A stretch of DNA of 19,207 bases from DASYQD01 sp036005845 (lineage in GTDB: Bacteria; Acidobacteriota; Thermoanaerobaculia; Multivoradales; JAIOJS01), in assembly GCA_036005845.1 (NCBI GenBank), contig DASYQD010000136.1, positions 1 through 19,207 on the forward strand, given 5' to 3'. A program made the position numbers and the translations under genes. A model generated the notes under the pieces. It saw only the letters and a program-made list of their open reading frames with translations, searched no databases and had not been told where the DNA came from. This document shows, one piece after another, positions 1 to 7,415 of this stretch (position 1 is the first letter of the stretch; the number at the start of each line of letters is the position of its first letter).

Positions 1-2
1 CG

Positions 3-554
3 CTCGAGGACAACCGCGCCGACTCGCGGCGGCTGCGCGACCTCTTCGCCGCGGTGCTCCGGCAGGAGGCGCTCACCGTGGCGCTGGTGCAGGGCGCCTG
101 CATCGCCGGCGGCTGCGGTCTCGCCACCGCTCACGACTTCGTCGTCGCGGCCGATGACGCGCGCTTCATGTACTCGGAGGTGAAGATCGGCTTCGTCGCC
201 GCGCTCGTCGCCACCTTCCTCCCGCTGCGCGTGAAGGGGAGCGACCTGCGCGAGCTGCTGCTCTTCCCGCGGCTGCTCGACGCGCGCGACGCGCTCGGCC
301 TCGGTCTCGTCAACCGCGTCGTGCCGCGCGGCGACCTCGAGCAGTCGGGGCTGGCGCTGGTGAACGACGTGCTCGCCAACGCCAGCTCGCAGTCGATCGC
401 GCGCACCAAGCGGCTGCTGCTCGACCTCGTCGGCCGGCCGCTCGACGAGGCGATGGACCTGGCCGCCGAGCAGAACGCGCAGGCGCGGCTCAACGCCGAC
501 TGCCAGCGCGGGATCGCGCACTTCCTCGCCACCAAGCAGGCGCCGAGCTGGTAG
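3..554 (+). CDS. Enoyl-CoA hydratase/isomerase family protein (5' end outside window)
   Basis: The open frame enters from the left edge (frame begins at base 3) and ends at TAG 552-554, so the N-terminus is missing. The visible part is the crotonase core: a V-Q-G-A-C-I-A-G-G-C-G-L stretch matches the oxyanion-hole/CoA loop, followed by a D at the 'ahDfvvAa' position and S-E-V-K-I-G. The Glu of SEV and a second Glu in the R-E-L-L-L helix align with the two catalytic glutamates of enoyl-CoA hydratase, so a hydratase reaction on a 2-enoyl-CoA thioester is likely. The later A-R-D-A-L-G-L-G-L-V-N-R-V block is the usual crotonase C-terminal motif. The flavour resembles methylglutaconyl-CoA hydratases of leucine breakdown, but this subfamily call is only a guess. 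Cytoplasmic. Its last 65 bases overlap the opposite-strand membrane protein gene. Confidence 0.88.
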   Translation, partial: LEDNRADSRRLRDLFAAVLRQEALTVALVQGACIAGGCGLATAHDFVVAADDARFMYSEVKIGFVAALVATFLPLRVKGSDLRELLLFPRLLDARDALGLGLVNRVVPRGDLEQSGLALVNDVLANASSQSIARTKRLLLDLVGRPLDEAMDLAAEQNAQARLNADCQRGIAHFLATKQAPSW

Positions 555-2838
555 CGACCAAAAGCAGGCCGAGCGCGCCCAGCGCCGCCGCGGCGACGCC
601 CGGCCACAGTCCCGGCGGCAGGTAGCGCAGCCGCACGCGGTCGATGCCCGGCGGCACGCGGACGCCGACGAAGGCGCCGTCGACGGTGAGCGTCCGCAGC
701 GCGGCGCCGTCGCCGCCGCGCGCGCTCCAGCCGCGCGGCCCCGGCAGCGAGGTGGCGAGCAGGCGTTCGCCGGCGCCGCCGACGTGCAGCTCGAAGTCGC
801 CCATGAGCCCGCGGAGCGGCTTCACGGCGTCGGCTTGCCAGGGCCGCGGCGCCGGCAGCCAGCCGCGCGTCTCCTCGGCGACGAGGGCGACGCGCTTCGC
901 GTCACGCATGCCGGCGATCCAGTCGAGCACCTTCTCTCGCGGCATCACCTCGGCTGCGGTGGGCAGGAACCAGCGCGGCAGCGCGTCGGGATTGCGCAGC
1001 ACCAGGAAGGCGCGGGCGTCGGGCCCGTAGACGGGGCGCAGCCGGTGCTTCGCGCTCAGGTACGGATTCGACAGCACGACGCGCGTGTTGAGGAAGTCGA
1101 GCAGCGGGTGCTCGACGTTTCCGAAGCGCGAGAAATAGATCTCGTGCGCGCTGCCCGGCGCGAAGCCGAAGGCGCGCCGCAGCACCGCCAGCTGCTCGCG
1201 CGGCGCCAGCGGATTGTGCGTGCGCAGCTCGGCGACGTCGTAGACGGTCAGGAGCGACGGGTAGACGAGCAGGTCCTCCGCAACGGCGCGCCATGGCCCG
1301 CCGTGCAGCTCATGCTTGAGGGCGCGGATGGTGCCGGTCTTGGGATAGAAGCTCGCCGCGTCGTCGAGCGGAAGCTGCGGCCGCCCCCAGGGCACCAGGT
1401 CGAGGAGCAGCACGCCGGCGAGCAGCGCGACGCCGGCGCGGGCGCGGTGCGCCGCCACGAGCGACACGCCCGCCGCCGTGCCCACGACCAGCAGCACGAT
1501 CTCCCAGCGCGGCGTGAGGATCAACGCGGGCAGCAGCGCCGCACACGCGAGCAGCGCGAGCGGCACGCGGCGCCGCGCACGGCCCAGCTGCTCGACGCCG
1601 AGCGCCGCCGCCACCGCCAGCCCGAGCGAGCCGAACGCCAGCAGCCGCGACAGCTCGGGCACGCGCAGCGGCGGGATGCGGAAGATGAGCTGCTCGAGCG
1701 GCACGAAGCGGCTGGTGAGCACGAGCGCCGCGAGCCAGGCGATCAGGAACGGCGCCGCCACGCGCCCTCTCCGCCCTCCCAGCGCCGCCGCGGCGCACGC
1801 CAGCGCCACGAGCCCGGTGTACGCCGAGAGCCCGATCGGCCACGCCCACGGACCGCCGAACGTCGGCCCGTACGGCTTGCCGTAGACGAGCGGCGAGAAG
1901 GGCCCGGGGAAGATCTGCCACCCCTCCTCGACGAACCAGCCGTGCGCGCCGCGGTTGCTCTCGACGTGGGGCGGTCCGGCCGCCAGCCGCTCGCCGGCGC
2001 GCAAGCTGTGCCGCGCCGCCGCCGCGAACGGCACGAGGTGCGGCGCCGCCAGCGCGGCGCCCAGCGCGCCCGCGAGCGCCGCCGCCACCACGCCGCGCAC
2101 GAGCCGCTTCTTCTTCGCCAGCCACAGCCCGGCGAACGCCGCCAGCGCGATCGCGAACGCCGCCATCTCCGGCTGCCCGGAGAGCAGCAGCGCCGCCGTC
2201 GCCAGCGCCAGCGCCACCAGCGCCTGCCGCCGCGGCCGCCGCATCGCCACGACGACGCCGGCCACCACCCACGGCGCCCACGCCGCCGCCGTGCTGTGCG
2301 GGAAGAGCGACCAGCCGAGGATGCCGCCGCCGAGCGCGAACGAGCCGCCGCCCAGCGCCGCCGCGCCGCGTCCGGCGCCCAGCAGCCGGCAGAGCACCCA
2401 CGCTCCCTGAAACGCCACCAGCAGCTTGAGCGCCAGGCAGGCGAGCAGCGAGTGCTGGATGGGCAGCGCCCGCGCCAGCATCGCCACCGGCGACAGCGGC
2501 TGCGCCTGCGGGTTGCTCCACGGCGAGTTGCCGCCGTCGACGAGGTCTGACCAGAAGGGCAGCCGCCCGGCAGCGAGCGCGTGCCGCACCTCGAGCTCCC
2601 ACGGGATGAGACAGAAGACGACGTCGTTGAGCTCGGCGTGCGGATCGCGCGCCGCCACCGGCGCGGTGCCGGGGAGCGCCGTGAGCAGCTGCTGCGACGG
2701 CGCCAGCACGTGCCTGCCGTCCAGCCAGGGGAGCAGCAGGAGCAGCGGCAGCGCCCAGCCGAGCGCCACCGCTTCGACGCGTAGCCGCTGCCCGAGCCAG
2801 CGCGCGAGGAGCAGCAGCGGCACCTGCAGCACCGCCAT
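490..2838 (-). CDS. YfhO-like polytopic membrane protein
   Basis: About 782 residues from ATG at 2838 (a GTG directly before it at 2841 is an alternative). Stop TGA lies at 492-490. The N-terminal part carries the YfhO-type signature: an acidic N-D motif (about residues 71-72), an I-P-W, then G-R-L-P-F-W (about 91-96), then D-G-G-N-S-P-W-S-N-P-Q. Many hydrophobic segments rich in Leu and Ala follow. The C-terminal soluble part has G-P-R-G-W-S and V-R-V-P-P-G-I-D-R-V-R-L-R-Y-L-P-P-G before a last membrane helix and a basic tail, which is the usual YfhO ending. YfhO proteins are predicted GT-C-fold membrane glycosyltransferases acting on envelope polymers with lipid-linked donors; the substrate here is unknown. 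The gene is divergent from the small gene at 2901 and overlaps the enoyl-CoA hydratase gene tail-to-tail. Confidence 0.85.
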   Translation of the reverse strand: MAVLQVPLLLLARWLGQRLRVEAVALGWALPLLLLLPWLDGRHVLAPSQQLLTALPGTAPVAARDPHAELNDVVFCLIPWELEVRHALAAGRLPFWSDLVDGGNSPWSNPQAQPLSPVAMLARALPIQHSLLACLALKLLVAFQGAWVLCRLLGAGRGAAALGGGSFALGGGILGWSLFPHSTAAAWAPWVVAGVVVAMRRPRRQALVALALATAALLLSGQPEMAAFAIALAAFAGLWLAKKKRLVRGVVAAALAGALGAALAAPHLVPFAAAARHSLRAGERLAAGPPHVESNRGAHGWFVEEGWQIFPGPFSPLVYGKPYGPTFGGPWAWPIGLSAYTGLVALACAAAALGGRRGRVAAPFLIAWLAALVLTSRFVPLEQLIFRIPPLRVPELSRLLAFGSLGLAVAAALGVEQLGRARRRVPLALLACAALLPALILTPRWEIVLLVVGTAAGVSLVAAHRARAGVALLAGVLLLDLVPWGRPQLPLDDAASFYPKTGTIRALKHELHGGPWRAVAEDLLVYPSLLTVYDVAELRTHNPLAPREQLAVLRRAFGFAPGSAHEIYFSRFGNVEHPLLDFLNTRVVLSNPYLSAKHRLRPVYGPDARAFLVLRNPDALPRWFLPTAAEVMPREKVLDWIAGMRDAKRVALVAEETRGWLPAPRPWQADAVKPLRGLMGDFELHVGGAGERLLATSLPGPRGWSARGGDGAALRTLTVDGAFVGVRVPPGIDRVRLRYLPPGLWPGVAAAALGALGLLLVATSSAPAWWRGSARSRAGSRR

Positions 2839-2864
2839 CACCGCGAGCAGCCGCAGGATCAGCG

Positions 2865-2870
2865 TAGAAT
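2865..2870 (+). promoter_or_regulatory. Candidate -10 element in divergent intergenic region
   Basis: TAGAAT sits 30 bases before the ATG at 2901. On the opposite strand the overlapping TACGCT (2866-2861) would serve the membrane protein gene. No convincing -35 box is visible for either direction, so this is a weak call. Confidence 0.3.
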
Positions 2871-2900
2871 CGCCCTCACGTCCCGGCGCGCCGGATTTCG

Positions 2901-3185
2901 ATGCGACCCGCTGCTATCCATTTCGCCACCAAGGTGGAGCACCAGCTGCGGCTGGCGCTCGTCGACACCGACGACCTGCGCGGCGTCCTGAGCCAGGCCG
3001 AGCCCGAGCCGGTGTCGAACCCGCCCGGCTGTTTCCGCGCCTGGCCGACGCTGGCGGTGCCGCGGCCGATGGACCCCGAGACCGCCGAGATGCGGCGCCT
3101 CGAGGTCTACCTGCGGCCGGTCGACGGCGGCGGCATGGAGGTCTTCGCCGTCCGCGGCCTCGACCTCGAAGCGGTCGGGGAGTGA
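2901..3185 (+). CDS. Small hypothetical protein, 94 residues
   Basis: I do not recognise a family. The frame runs from ATG 2901 to TGA 3183-3185, and nearly all codons end in G or C as in the neighbouring genes, which supports coding. The product is soluble and mixed in charge, with no signal peptide or membrane segment. It has a Pro-rich middle (E-P-E-P-V-S-N-P-P-G) and a C-terminal R-R-L-E-V-Y-L-R-P-V-D-G-G-G-M-E-V-F-A-V-R pattern that reads as a beta hairpin. The gene is divergent from the membrane protein gene and convergent with the hydrolase gene. No Shine-Dalgarno is visible. The competing long frame on the other strand (to about 3429) overlaps a well-supported hydrolase gene and is less credible. 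Confidence 0.55.
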   Translation: MRPAAIHFATKVEHQLRLALVDTDDLRGVLSQAEPEPVSNPPGCFRAWPTLAVPRPMDPETAEMRRLEVYLRPVDGGGMEVFAVRGLDLEAVGE

Positions 3186-3201
3186 GGCCGCGCCGGCGGC
3201 C
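3186..3201 (+). terminator. Small GC hairpin directly after a stop codon
   Basis: GGCCGC and GCGGCC pair around a four-base loop (gccg), starting at the base after the TGA of the 94-residue gene. There is no T-tract, so it is at most a weak or Rho-assisted stop signal. Confidence 0.25.
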
Positions 3202-3231
3202 GCAAGCGCCGCGGACACGCTGACGCGGCTC

Positions 3232-3250
3232 ACGCGCGCAGACCGCGCGT
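3232..3250. terminator. Perfect 7-bp hairpin between convergent genes
   Basis: ACGCGCG (3232-3238) and CGCGCGT (3244-3250) are exact reverse complements with a five-base loop (cagac). The element lies between the ends of the 94-residue gene (3185) and the leftward hydrolase gene (3266), where a bidirectional stop signal would be useful. There is no flanking T-tract. Confidence 0.35.
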
Positions 3251-3265
3251 AGCTGGCGAGCGCGG

Positions 3266-4117
3266 TCACGCCCGAAGCCAGCGCAGCAGCCACGTCTGCG
3301 TGGCGTTGAGCGCTTCGATGAGCTGCGGGTTGGGGCCGGCGAACGGCGTCTTGACGCCGAAGGCGTGGTCGGCTTGGGCGACGCGCCGCAGCTCCGCGGG
3401 CGGCGCGGCCGCGGCGGCGAGCGCCTCACCTTCGGCGATGGGCACCGTCTCGTCGCGGTCGCCGTGCACGATCAGCCAGGGCACGCGGCGCCGCGCCGCC
3501 GCCCGCAGCGGGTCGAGCCGCTCGCGGTTGGTCTCGACGTCGTGGACGAGATCGAGCCCGATCGGCAGCCGTTGGCCGGTACGCGCGTTGACCGCCGTCC
3601 AGGTGCCGGTCTCGCGCCACTGCCGCAGCTCCTCGGCCGAGACGCGGTCGAAGTGCGAGATGGCGGACCAGGTGACGAGCGCACGTAGCGACCTCGCCTC
3701 GCCGCCGCCGCCGTCCTCCACCTCCGCCGCGGCGAGCAGGGCAACGGCGCCGCCGCGGCTGTGGCCGTAGAGCGCCACGCGCGACATGTCGAGCCGTCTC
3801 GCTGCAAGCTCCGGCAGCGCCGCGAGCACCGCCCGCGTGTCCTCGAGCTCCGCGCTGATCGTCTGGCGGCGGAACGCCTCGAGGTCGGTGACCATGGCGT
3901 CGCCAAGCTGCATGCCAGTGTCGCGGTAGTGGAAGCGCACCGCGGCGAGCCCGCGCTCGGCGAGAAGCGCCGCGAGCGGCGGAAAGAACCCCCACTCCGC
4001 GAAGCCCTTGAAGCCGCAGCAGAGCACCACGACCGGCGCCGGTGACGGGTCCTCGGGAAGGTCGAGATAGCCCACCAGCGGTCGTGCGCCGGGGAGCTGG
4101 AACGGTGTCGGCGCCAC
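3266..4117 (-). CDS. Alpha/beta hydrolase (dienelactone hydrolase/peptidase-like)
   Basis: A serine hydrolase of 283 residues with all catalytic elements visible: nucleophile elbow G-H-S-R-G-G (Ser 120), acid in H-G-D-R-D-E-T-V-P (Asp 222) and base in A-D-H-A-F-G (His 251). An N-terminal P-V-V-V-L-C-C-G-F-K-G strand and loop forms the oxyanion region, and a cap-like insert lies around residues 150-205. There is no signal peptide, so it is cytoplasmic. The fold suits short acyl esters or amides; the substrate cannot be read. I chose GTG 4117 rather than GTG 4153 or ATG 4150 because TATACT ends nine bases before 4117, fitting a leaderless start, and because the domain starts right there. The longer form adds 11-12 unstructured residues. 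Leftward, single gene, divergent from the S8 protease gene. Confidence 0.87.
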   Translation of the reverse strand: MAPTPFQLPGARPLVGYLDLPEDPSPAPVVVLCCGFKGFAEWGFFPPLAALLAERGLAAVRFHYRDTGMQLGDAMVTDLEAFRRQTISAELEDTRAVLAALPELAARRLDMSRVALYGHSRGGAVALLAAAEVEDGGGGEARSLRALVTWSAISHFDRVSAEELRQWRETGTWTAVNARTGQRLPIGLDLVHDVETNRERLDPLRAAARRRVPWLIVHGDRDETVPIAEGEALAAAAAPPAELRRVAQADHAFGVKTPFAGPNPQLIEALNATQTWLLRWLRA

Positions 4118-4126
4118 GGTCGCGGG

Positions 4127-4132
4127 AGTATA
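4127..4132 (-). promoter_or_regulatory. -10 element for leaderless hydrolase mRNA
   Basis: TATACT read leftward, nine bases before GTG 4117 and with no Shine-Dalgarno between. Transcription would begin about at the start codon. No good -35 box is visible. Confidence 0.55.
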
Positions 4133-4183
4133 TGGGCGCGCTCCGGCCATCACCCTCCGGCCATCTCCGCGGCCGCCCGGTTG

Positions 4184-4215
4184 TCACGGAGCATGGAATC
4201 GGCCGTTTCACGGAG
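4184..4215 (+). repeat. Direct repeat TCACGGAG x2 upstream of protease gene
   Basis: The octamer TCACGGAG occurs at 4184-4191 and 4208-4215, 24 bases apart, followed at once by TAAGGT (4216-4221), a possible -10 box. It lies about 75-105 bases before the protease start and could be paired operator half-sites, or chance. Confidence 0.25.
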
Positions 4216-4288
4216 TAAGGTGACTGCGATTCCCAACACTGGAGCGATTGAACCGCGCGGCGCTCCACCACGTCCGCGAGAGACCGAG

Positions 4289-6643
4289 ATGCCACGTCGG
4301 CAAGCGACCACCACGACCTCTCCCATCATCCGCGCCGCATGCGTGCTGCCGGCGCTGCTCGTGCTTGCGATGCCGCTCGCCGCTCACGCCGCCGACTCCA
4401 GGATCGTCCGCGTCGCGGCGAACGCCTGGACGCCGGCCGTCGCCGCCGCCGTGCGGCCGACGCTGGCGCTCGACTACGGCTCTTTCCGCTGGCTCGAGCT
4501 GAGCGCCACCGACCTGCGTGCCCTCGACGCCCGCGGCGTGGCGTACGAGCCGGTGCCCGACGCTCGGCTGGTGCGCGTGCCCGGCTACCGCTTCGACCCG
4601 CTTGCCGACGGCGAGCCGCCCGTGCCGGTGGCCCTCCGGGTGAACACCGGCACCGACCTCTCGCGTGCGGGCTTCCGCCTCGTCCAGCTCGTCGGACCGG
4701 CCAGGGACAAATGGCTCACTGCGATCGGCCGCGCCGGCGCGCGCGTGCTGCAGTATTACCCGCACGACACCTACCTCGTCTGGTCGCCGCCGGCGGCGGA
4801 CGAGGCGGTGCGGGCGCTCGCCTTCGTGCGCTGGCAGGGCGCCTTCCACCCGGCGTACAAGGTCAACGCCGACCTCCTCGGCCGCAGTGGCACCATCGCC
4901 GACGTCGACGTGACCTTCTACACCGACGACGAGAAGGCGACGCTCGAGGCGCTCGCCGAGCTCGGCGCCGAGCTGCTCGACGTGCACGCCGCGCAGCCCG
5001 ACGGTGCCTTCGCCGACGCCATCGTGCGCCTGCCCGCGACGGCCCTCGACGCGGTCGCAGCCCTTCCCGAGGTGTTGTCGCTGGGCTACGAGAGCTCGCG
5101 GCCGACGCTCGACGACGAGATGTCCGACCAGATCGTCGCCGGCAACCACCCCGGCGGCACTCCCGTCGTCGGCTACAACTCCCACCTCTCTTCGCTCGGC
5201 GTCGACGGCACCGGCGTGACCTGGGCGATCGTCGACACCGGCGTCGACTACGACCACCCCGATCTCAACACCCGCATCGTCGGGGGCTACAGCTTCCCCG
5301 CCATCCCGGCCGCCTGCGACAACGGCAGCCAGCCCGGGCACGACTGCGCCAACGGCGGCCATGGCACCCACGTCGCGGGCATCGTCGGCGGCGACGCCTC
5401 GCTCGGTTCGACCGACGGCAACGGCTTCCTCTACGGCCTCGGCATGGCCCCCGAATACGGCATCTTCGCCATGAACTCGCTCTCCTCCGCGGTCTGGCCT
5501 CCTGCCGGCGGCTGGCAGGAGCACAGCAAGCGCGCCCTGCTCGGCAATGCCATCGGCGGCAACAACTCGTGGACGACCGACGAGGGAGTCGCGCACGGCT
5601 ACCAGGCCTCGGAGCGCACCCACGACCTCATGGTGCGCGACGGCAACTTCGACACCCCGGGCGTCGCCGAGCCCTTCATCGAGGTGTTCTCTGCCGGCAA
5701 CTCCGGTCCCGGCGCCAGGACGCTCACCGCGCCGCACGAGGCGAAGAACCTCATCGTCACCGCGGCGTCGCGCAACTTCCGCGTCGGCAGCATCGACACG
5801 ATCGCCAGCTTCAGCAGCCGCGGGCCCGCCGTCGACGGCCGCATCGTGCCCACCATCGCGGCTCCCGGCGAGCAGATCGCCTCGACGATGAGCGACGCCA
5901 ACGACGGCTCGGCCGTGTGCGTGACGCCGATCGCCGGCACCGGCAACCGCTACTCGTTCTGCTCGGGCACCAGCATGGCGGCGCCGCACGTCTCGGGCGC
6001 CATCGTGCTGCTCACCCAGTGGTGGAAGGCCAACCACGCGGGCGCCGTGCCCAGCCCGGCGATGGCGAAGGCGCTGCTCGTCAACGGCGCCGTCGACATG
6101 GGCGCCTCCGACATCCCCAACGCCAACGAGGGCTGGGGCCGCATCGACGTCACCAAGGTCATCGACCCGCCGGCGCCAGCCAGCTACTGGGAGCTGACGA
6201 CGACGCCGCTGGCGCAGACCGGCAACAGCTTCGTCGCCAACCTCGGCGTCCCCAACCCGGGCCAGCCGGTCAAGGTGACGCTGGCGTGGACCGACGCCGC
6301 CGGTGCCGTGGGCGCCAACCCGGCGCTGGTCAACAACCTCGACCTCACCGTCGTCGACGGCGCCCACACCTACAAGGGCAACCGCTTCGCCGGCGGCTGG
6401 TCGGCGACCGGCGGGAGCTACGACGCGCTCAACAACCTCGAGAACGTCTTCATCCAGACGCCGTCGAGCGGCAGCATCCAGGTCACCATCACCGCCACGG
6501 CGCTCAACGGCGACGGCGTGCCCTACAACGGCGACCCGACCGATCAGGACTTCGCGCTCGTGTGCACCAATTGCGCCTTCTTCTTCGCCGACGGCTTCGA
6601 GAGCGGCGACCCGAGCGCCTGGACGGGCGGCGCCACCCCGTAG
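4289..6643 (+). CDS. Secreted subtilisin-like (S8) serine protease
   Basis: An exported endopeptidase of 784 residues. ATG 4289 is chosen because it gives a signal peptide (basic start, hydrophobic residues about 14-31, cleavage near A-H-A-A) and has GAGAG shortly upstream; the frame stays open further left. A propeptide region of roughly 250 residues follows, including an I9-like stretch. The catalytic triad is complete: Asp 316 (A-I-V-D-T-G-V-D), His 358 (G-H-G-T-H-V-A-G) and Ser 562 (S-G-T-S-M-A-A-P-H), with oxyanion Asn 471 (S-A-G-N-S-G-P). After about residue 620 comes a beta-sandwich typical of large S8 proteases (L-A-W-T-D, N-N-L-D-L-T-V). The last 20 residues contain F-A-D-G-F-E-S-G-D-P-S-A-W, a recurrent terminal motif of secreted proteins. 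Likely role: extracellular protein degradation. Confidence 0.95.
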   Translation: MPRRQATTTTSPIIRAACVLPALLVLAMPLAAHAADSRIVRVAANAWTPAVAAAVRPTLALDYGSFRWLELSATDLRALDARGVAYEPVPDARLVRVPGYRFDPLADGEPPVPVALRVNTGTDLSRAGFRLVQLVGPARDKWLTAIGRAGARVLQYYPHDTYLVWSPPAADEAVRALAFVRWQGAFHPAYKVNADLLGRSGTIADVDVTFYTDDEKATLEALAELGAELLDVHAAQPDGAFADAIVRLPATALDAVAALPEVLSLGYESSRPTLDDEMSDQIVAGNHPGGTPVVGYNSHLSSLGVDGTGVTWAIVDTGVDYDHPDLNTRIVGGYSFPAIPAACDNGSQPGHDCANGGHGTHVAGIVGGDASLGSTDGNGFLYGLGMAPEYGIFAMNSLSSAVWPPAGGWQEHSKRALLGNAIGGNNSWTTDEGVAHGYQASERTHDLMVRDGNFDTPGVAEPFIEVFSAGNSGPGARTLTAPHEAKNLIVTAASRNFRVGSIDTIASFSSRGPAVDGRIVPTIAAPGEQIASTMSDANDGSAVCVTPIAGTGNRYSFCSGTSMAAPHVSGAIVLLTQWWKANHAGAVPSPAMAKALLVNGAVDMGASDIPNANEGWGRIDVTKVIDPPAPASYWELTTTPLAQTGNSFVANLGVPNPGQPVKVTLAWTDAAGAVGANPALVNNLDLTVVDGAHTYKGNRFAGGWSATGGSYDALNNLENVFIQTPSSGSIQVTITATALNGDGVPYNGDPTDQDFALVCTNCAFFFADGFESGDPSAWTGGATP

Positions 6644-6677
6644 AGGCGCCGCGGGACGCGGGAGCGGAGGGAAGGGC

Positions 6678-6706
6678 TTGGCAGGCGGGCCCAACCGTAG
6701 GAGAAT
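6678..6706 (+). promoter_or_regulatory. Sigma70-like promoter before RedB-like gene
   Basis: TTGGCA (6678-6683), a 17-base spacer and GAGAAT (6701-6706). Transcription would start near 6713, leaving a leader of about 14 bases before ATG 6727 with no clear Shine-Dalgarno. Confidence 0.45.
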
Positions 6707-6726
6707 GCCGCCGTAGCCCAAACAGC

Positions 6727-7383
6727 ATGCTGCGTCGATCTCTTGCCGCCTGGCGCGGCGGCGGCCGCGGGAAGGCTCGCGGCAACGCCACGCTGATCGC
6801 CGTCATCGCCCTCTGGGCGGTGGCGGTGGTCGGTGGCGAGGCGTGGATGTGGCGCTACCAGCTCACGCCCGGCGCCGCGCCCGCCGCCGCGCCGCGCACC
6901 TGGCCCAGGGACGCCGCGGTGCCGGCGCATCCCGGCAAGCCGCTCCTCATCATGGTGACGCACCCGCAGTGCGCCTGCACCCGCGCCAGCTTGAACGAGC
7001 TGCGCCGCCTGATCGCCCGCTTCGAGGCCTTGCCGGTGCAGCCCGACCTCTACGTCTCGCTCATCGTGCCGCCAGGCGCCGGCGCCAACTGGATCGACGG
7101 TCCGGTGCTGCGCAACGCCTCGTCGATCCGCGGCGTGCACGTGTTCGTCGACCCCGGCGGCAGCTTCGCGGCGCGCCTCGGCGCCACCACCAGCGGCCAC
7201 GTGCTCGTCTACGGTGCTAACGGCGCGCTGCTCTTCTCCGGCGGCATCACTTCGGCGCGCGCGCACGAGGGCGACAGCATCGGCCAGAACGCCATCGTGC
7301 GCGCGCTCTACGGCGCCAAACCATCCACCGGCACGACACCGGTCTTCGGTTGCGGCTTGCGATCTCCTGCGGTTCGAGGGTGA
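6727..7383 (+). CDS. RedB-like membrane-anchored thioredoxin-fold protein
   Basis: 218 residues. A basic N-terminus and one membrane helix (about 21-38) are followed by W-R-Y-x-L-T-P-G and a Pro/Ala-rich linker, then a thioredoxin-like domain: P-L-L-I-M-V-T-H-P-Q-C-A-C-T-R-A-S with a C-x-C pair (Cys 82 and 84), a helix E-L-R-R-L, and the strand pair G-H-V-L-V-Y-G-A-N-G-A-L-L-F-S-G-G-I-T. The C-terminal T-P-V-F-G-C-G-L adds a third cysteine (209). This layout matches proteins I remember annotated as RedB, of unproven function. The CxC could form a disulfide or bind a metal such as copper outside the membrane. Seven further residues follow the usual family end. The next gene, a histidine-rich membrane protein, starts 32 bases later in the same direction and is probably cotranscribed. 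Confidence 0.72.
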   Translation: MLRRSLAAWRGGGRGKARGNATLIAVIALWAVAVVGGEAWMWRYQLTPGAAPAAAPRTWPRDAAVPAHPGKPLLIMVTHPQCACTRASLNELRRLIARFEALPVQPDLYVSLIVPPGAGANWIDGPVLRNASSIRGVHVFVDPGGSFAARLGATTSGHVLVYGANGALLFSGGITSARAHEGDSIGQNAIVRALYGAKPSTGTTPVFGCGLRSPAVRG

Positions 7384-7415
7384 GTCACTTCTGATGTTCT
7401 GCTCAGGAGGGCTCC

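Noticed and set aside
784..2550. 588-codon plus-strand open frame opposite the YfhO-like gene
   Set aside because: Composition is Arg/Gln/Glu/His repeats typical of the antisense of a Leu/Ala-rich membrane protein.
1310..2602. 430-codon minus-strand open frame inside the membrane protein gene
   Set aside because: Out-of-frame, almost all Ala, Arg and Gly; shadow.
6705..6716. Three-codon mini-ORF (ATG CCG CCG TAG) before the RedB-like gene, as a leader peptide
   Set aside because: The ATG overlaps the predicted -10 box, so it would lie upstream of the transcription start.
4208..6721. 837-codon minus-strand open frame opposite the protease
   Set aside because: Val/Gly/Asp/Arg-rich repetitive shadow of the high-GC protease gene; no motif, and the plus strand has a complete catalytic triad.
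4339..6726. Very long plus-strand open frame running through the protease gene into the RedB-like gene (1014 codons in all)
   Set aside because: Only the last part (from 6727) has real protein character; the rest is Arg/Pro/Ala-rich low-complexity shadow in a frame offset from the S8 protease.
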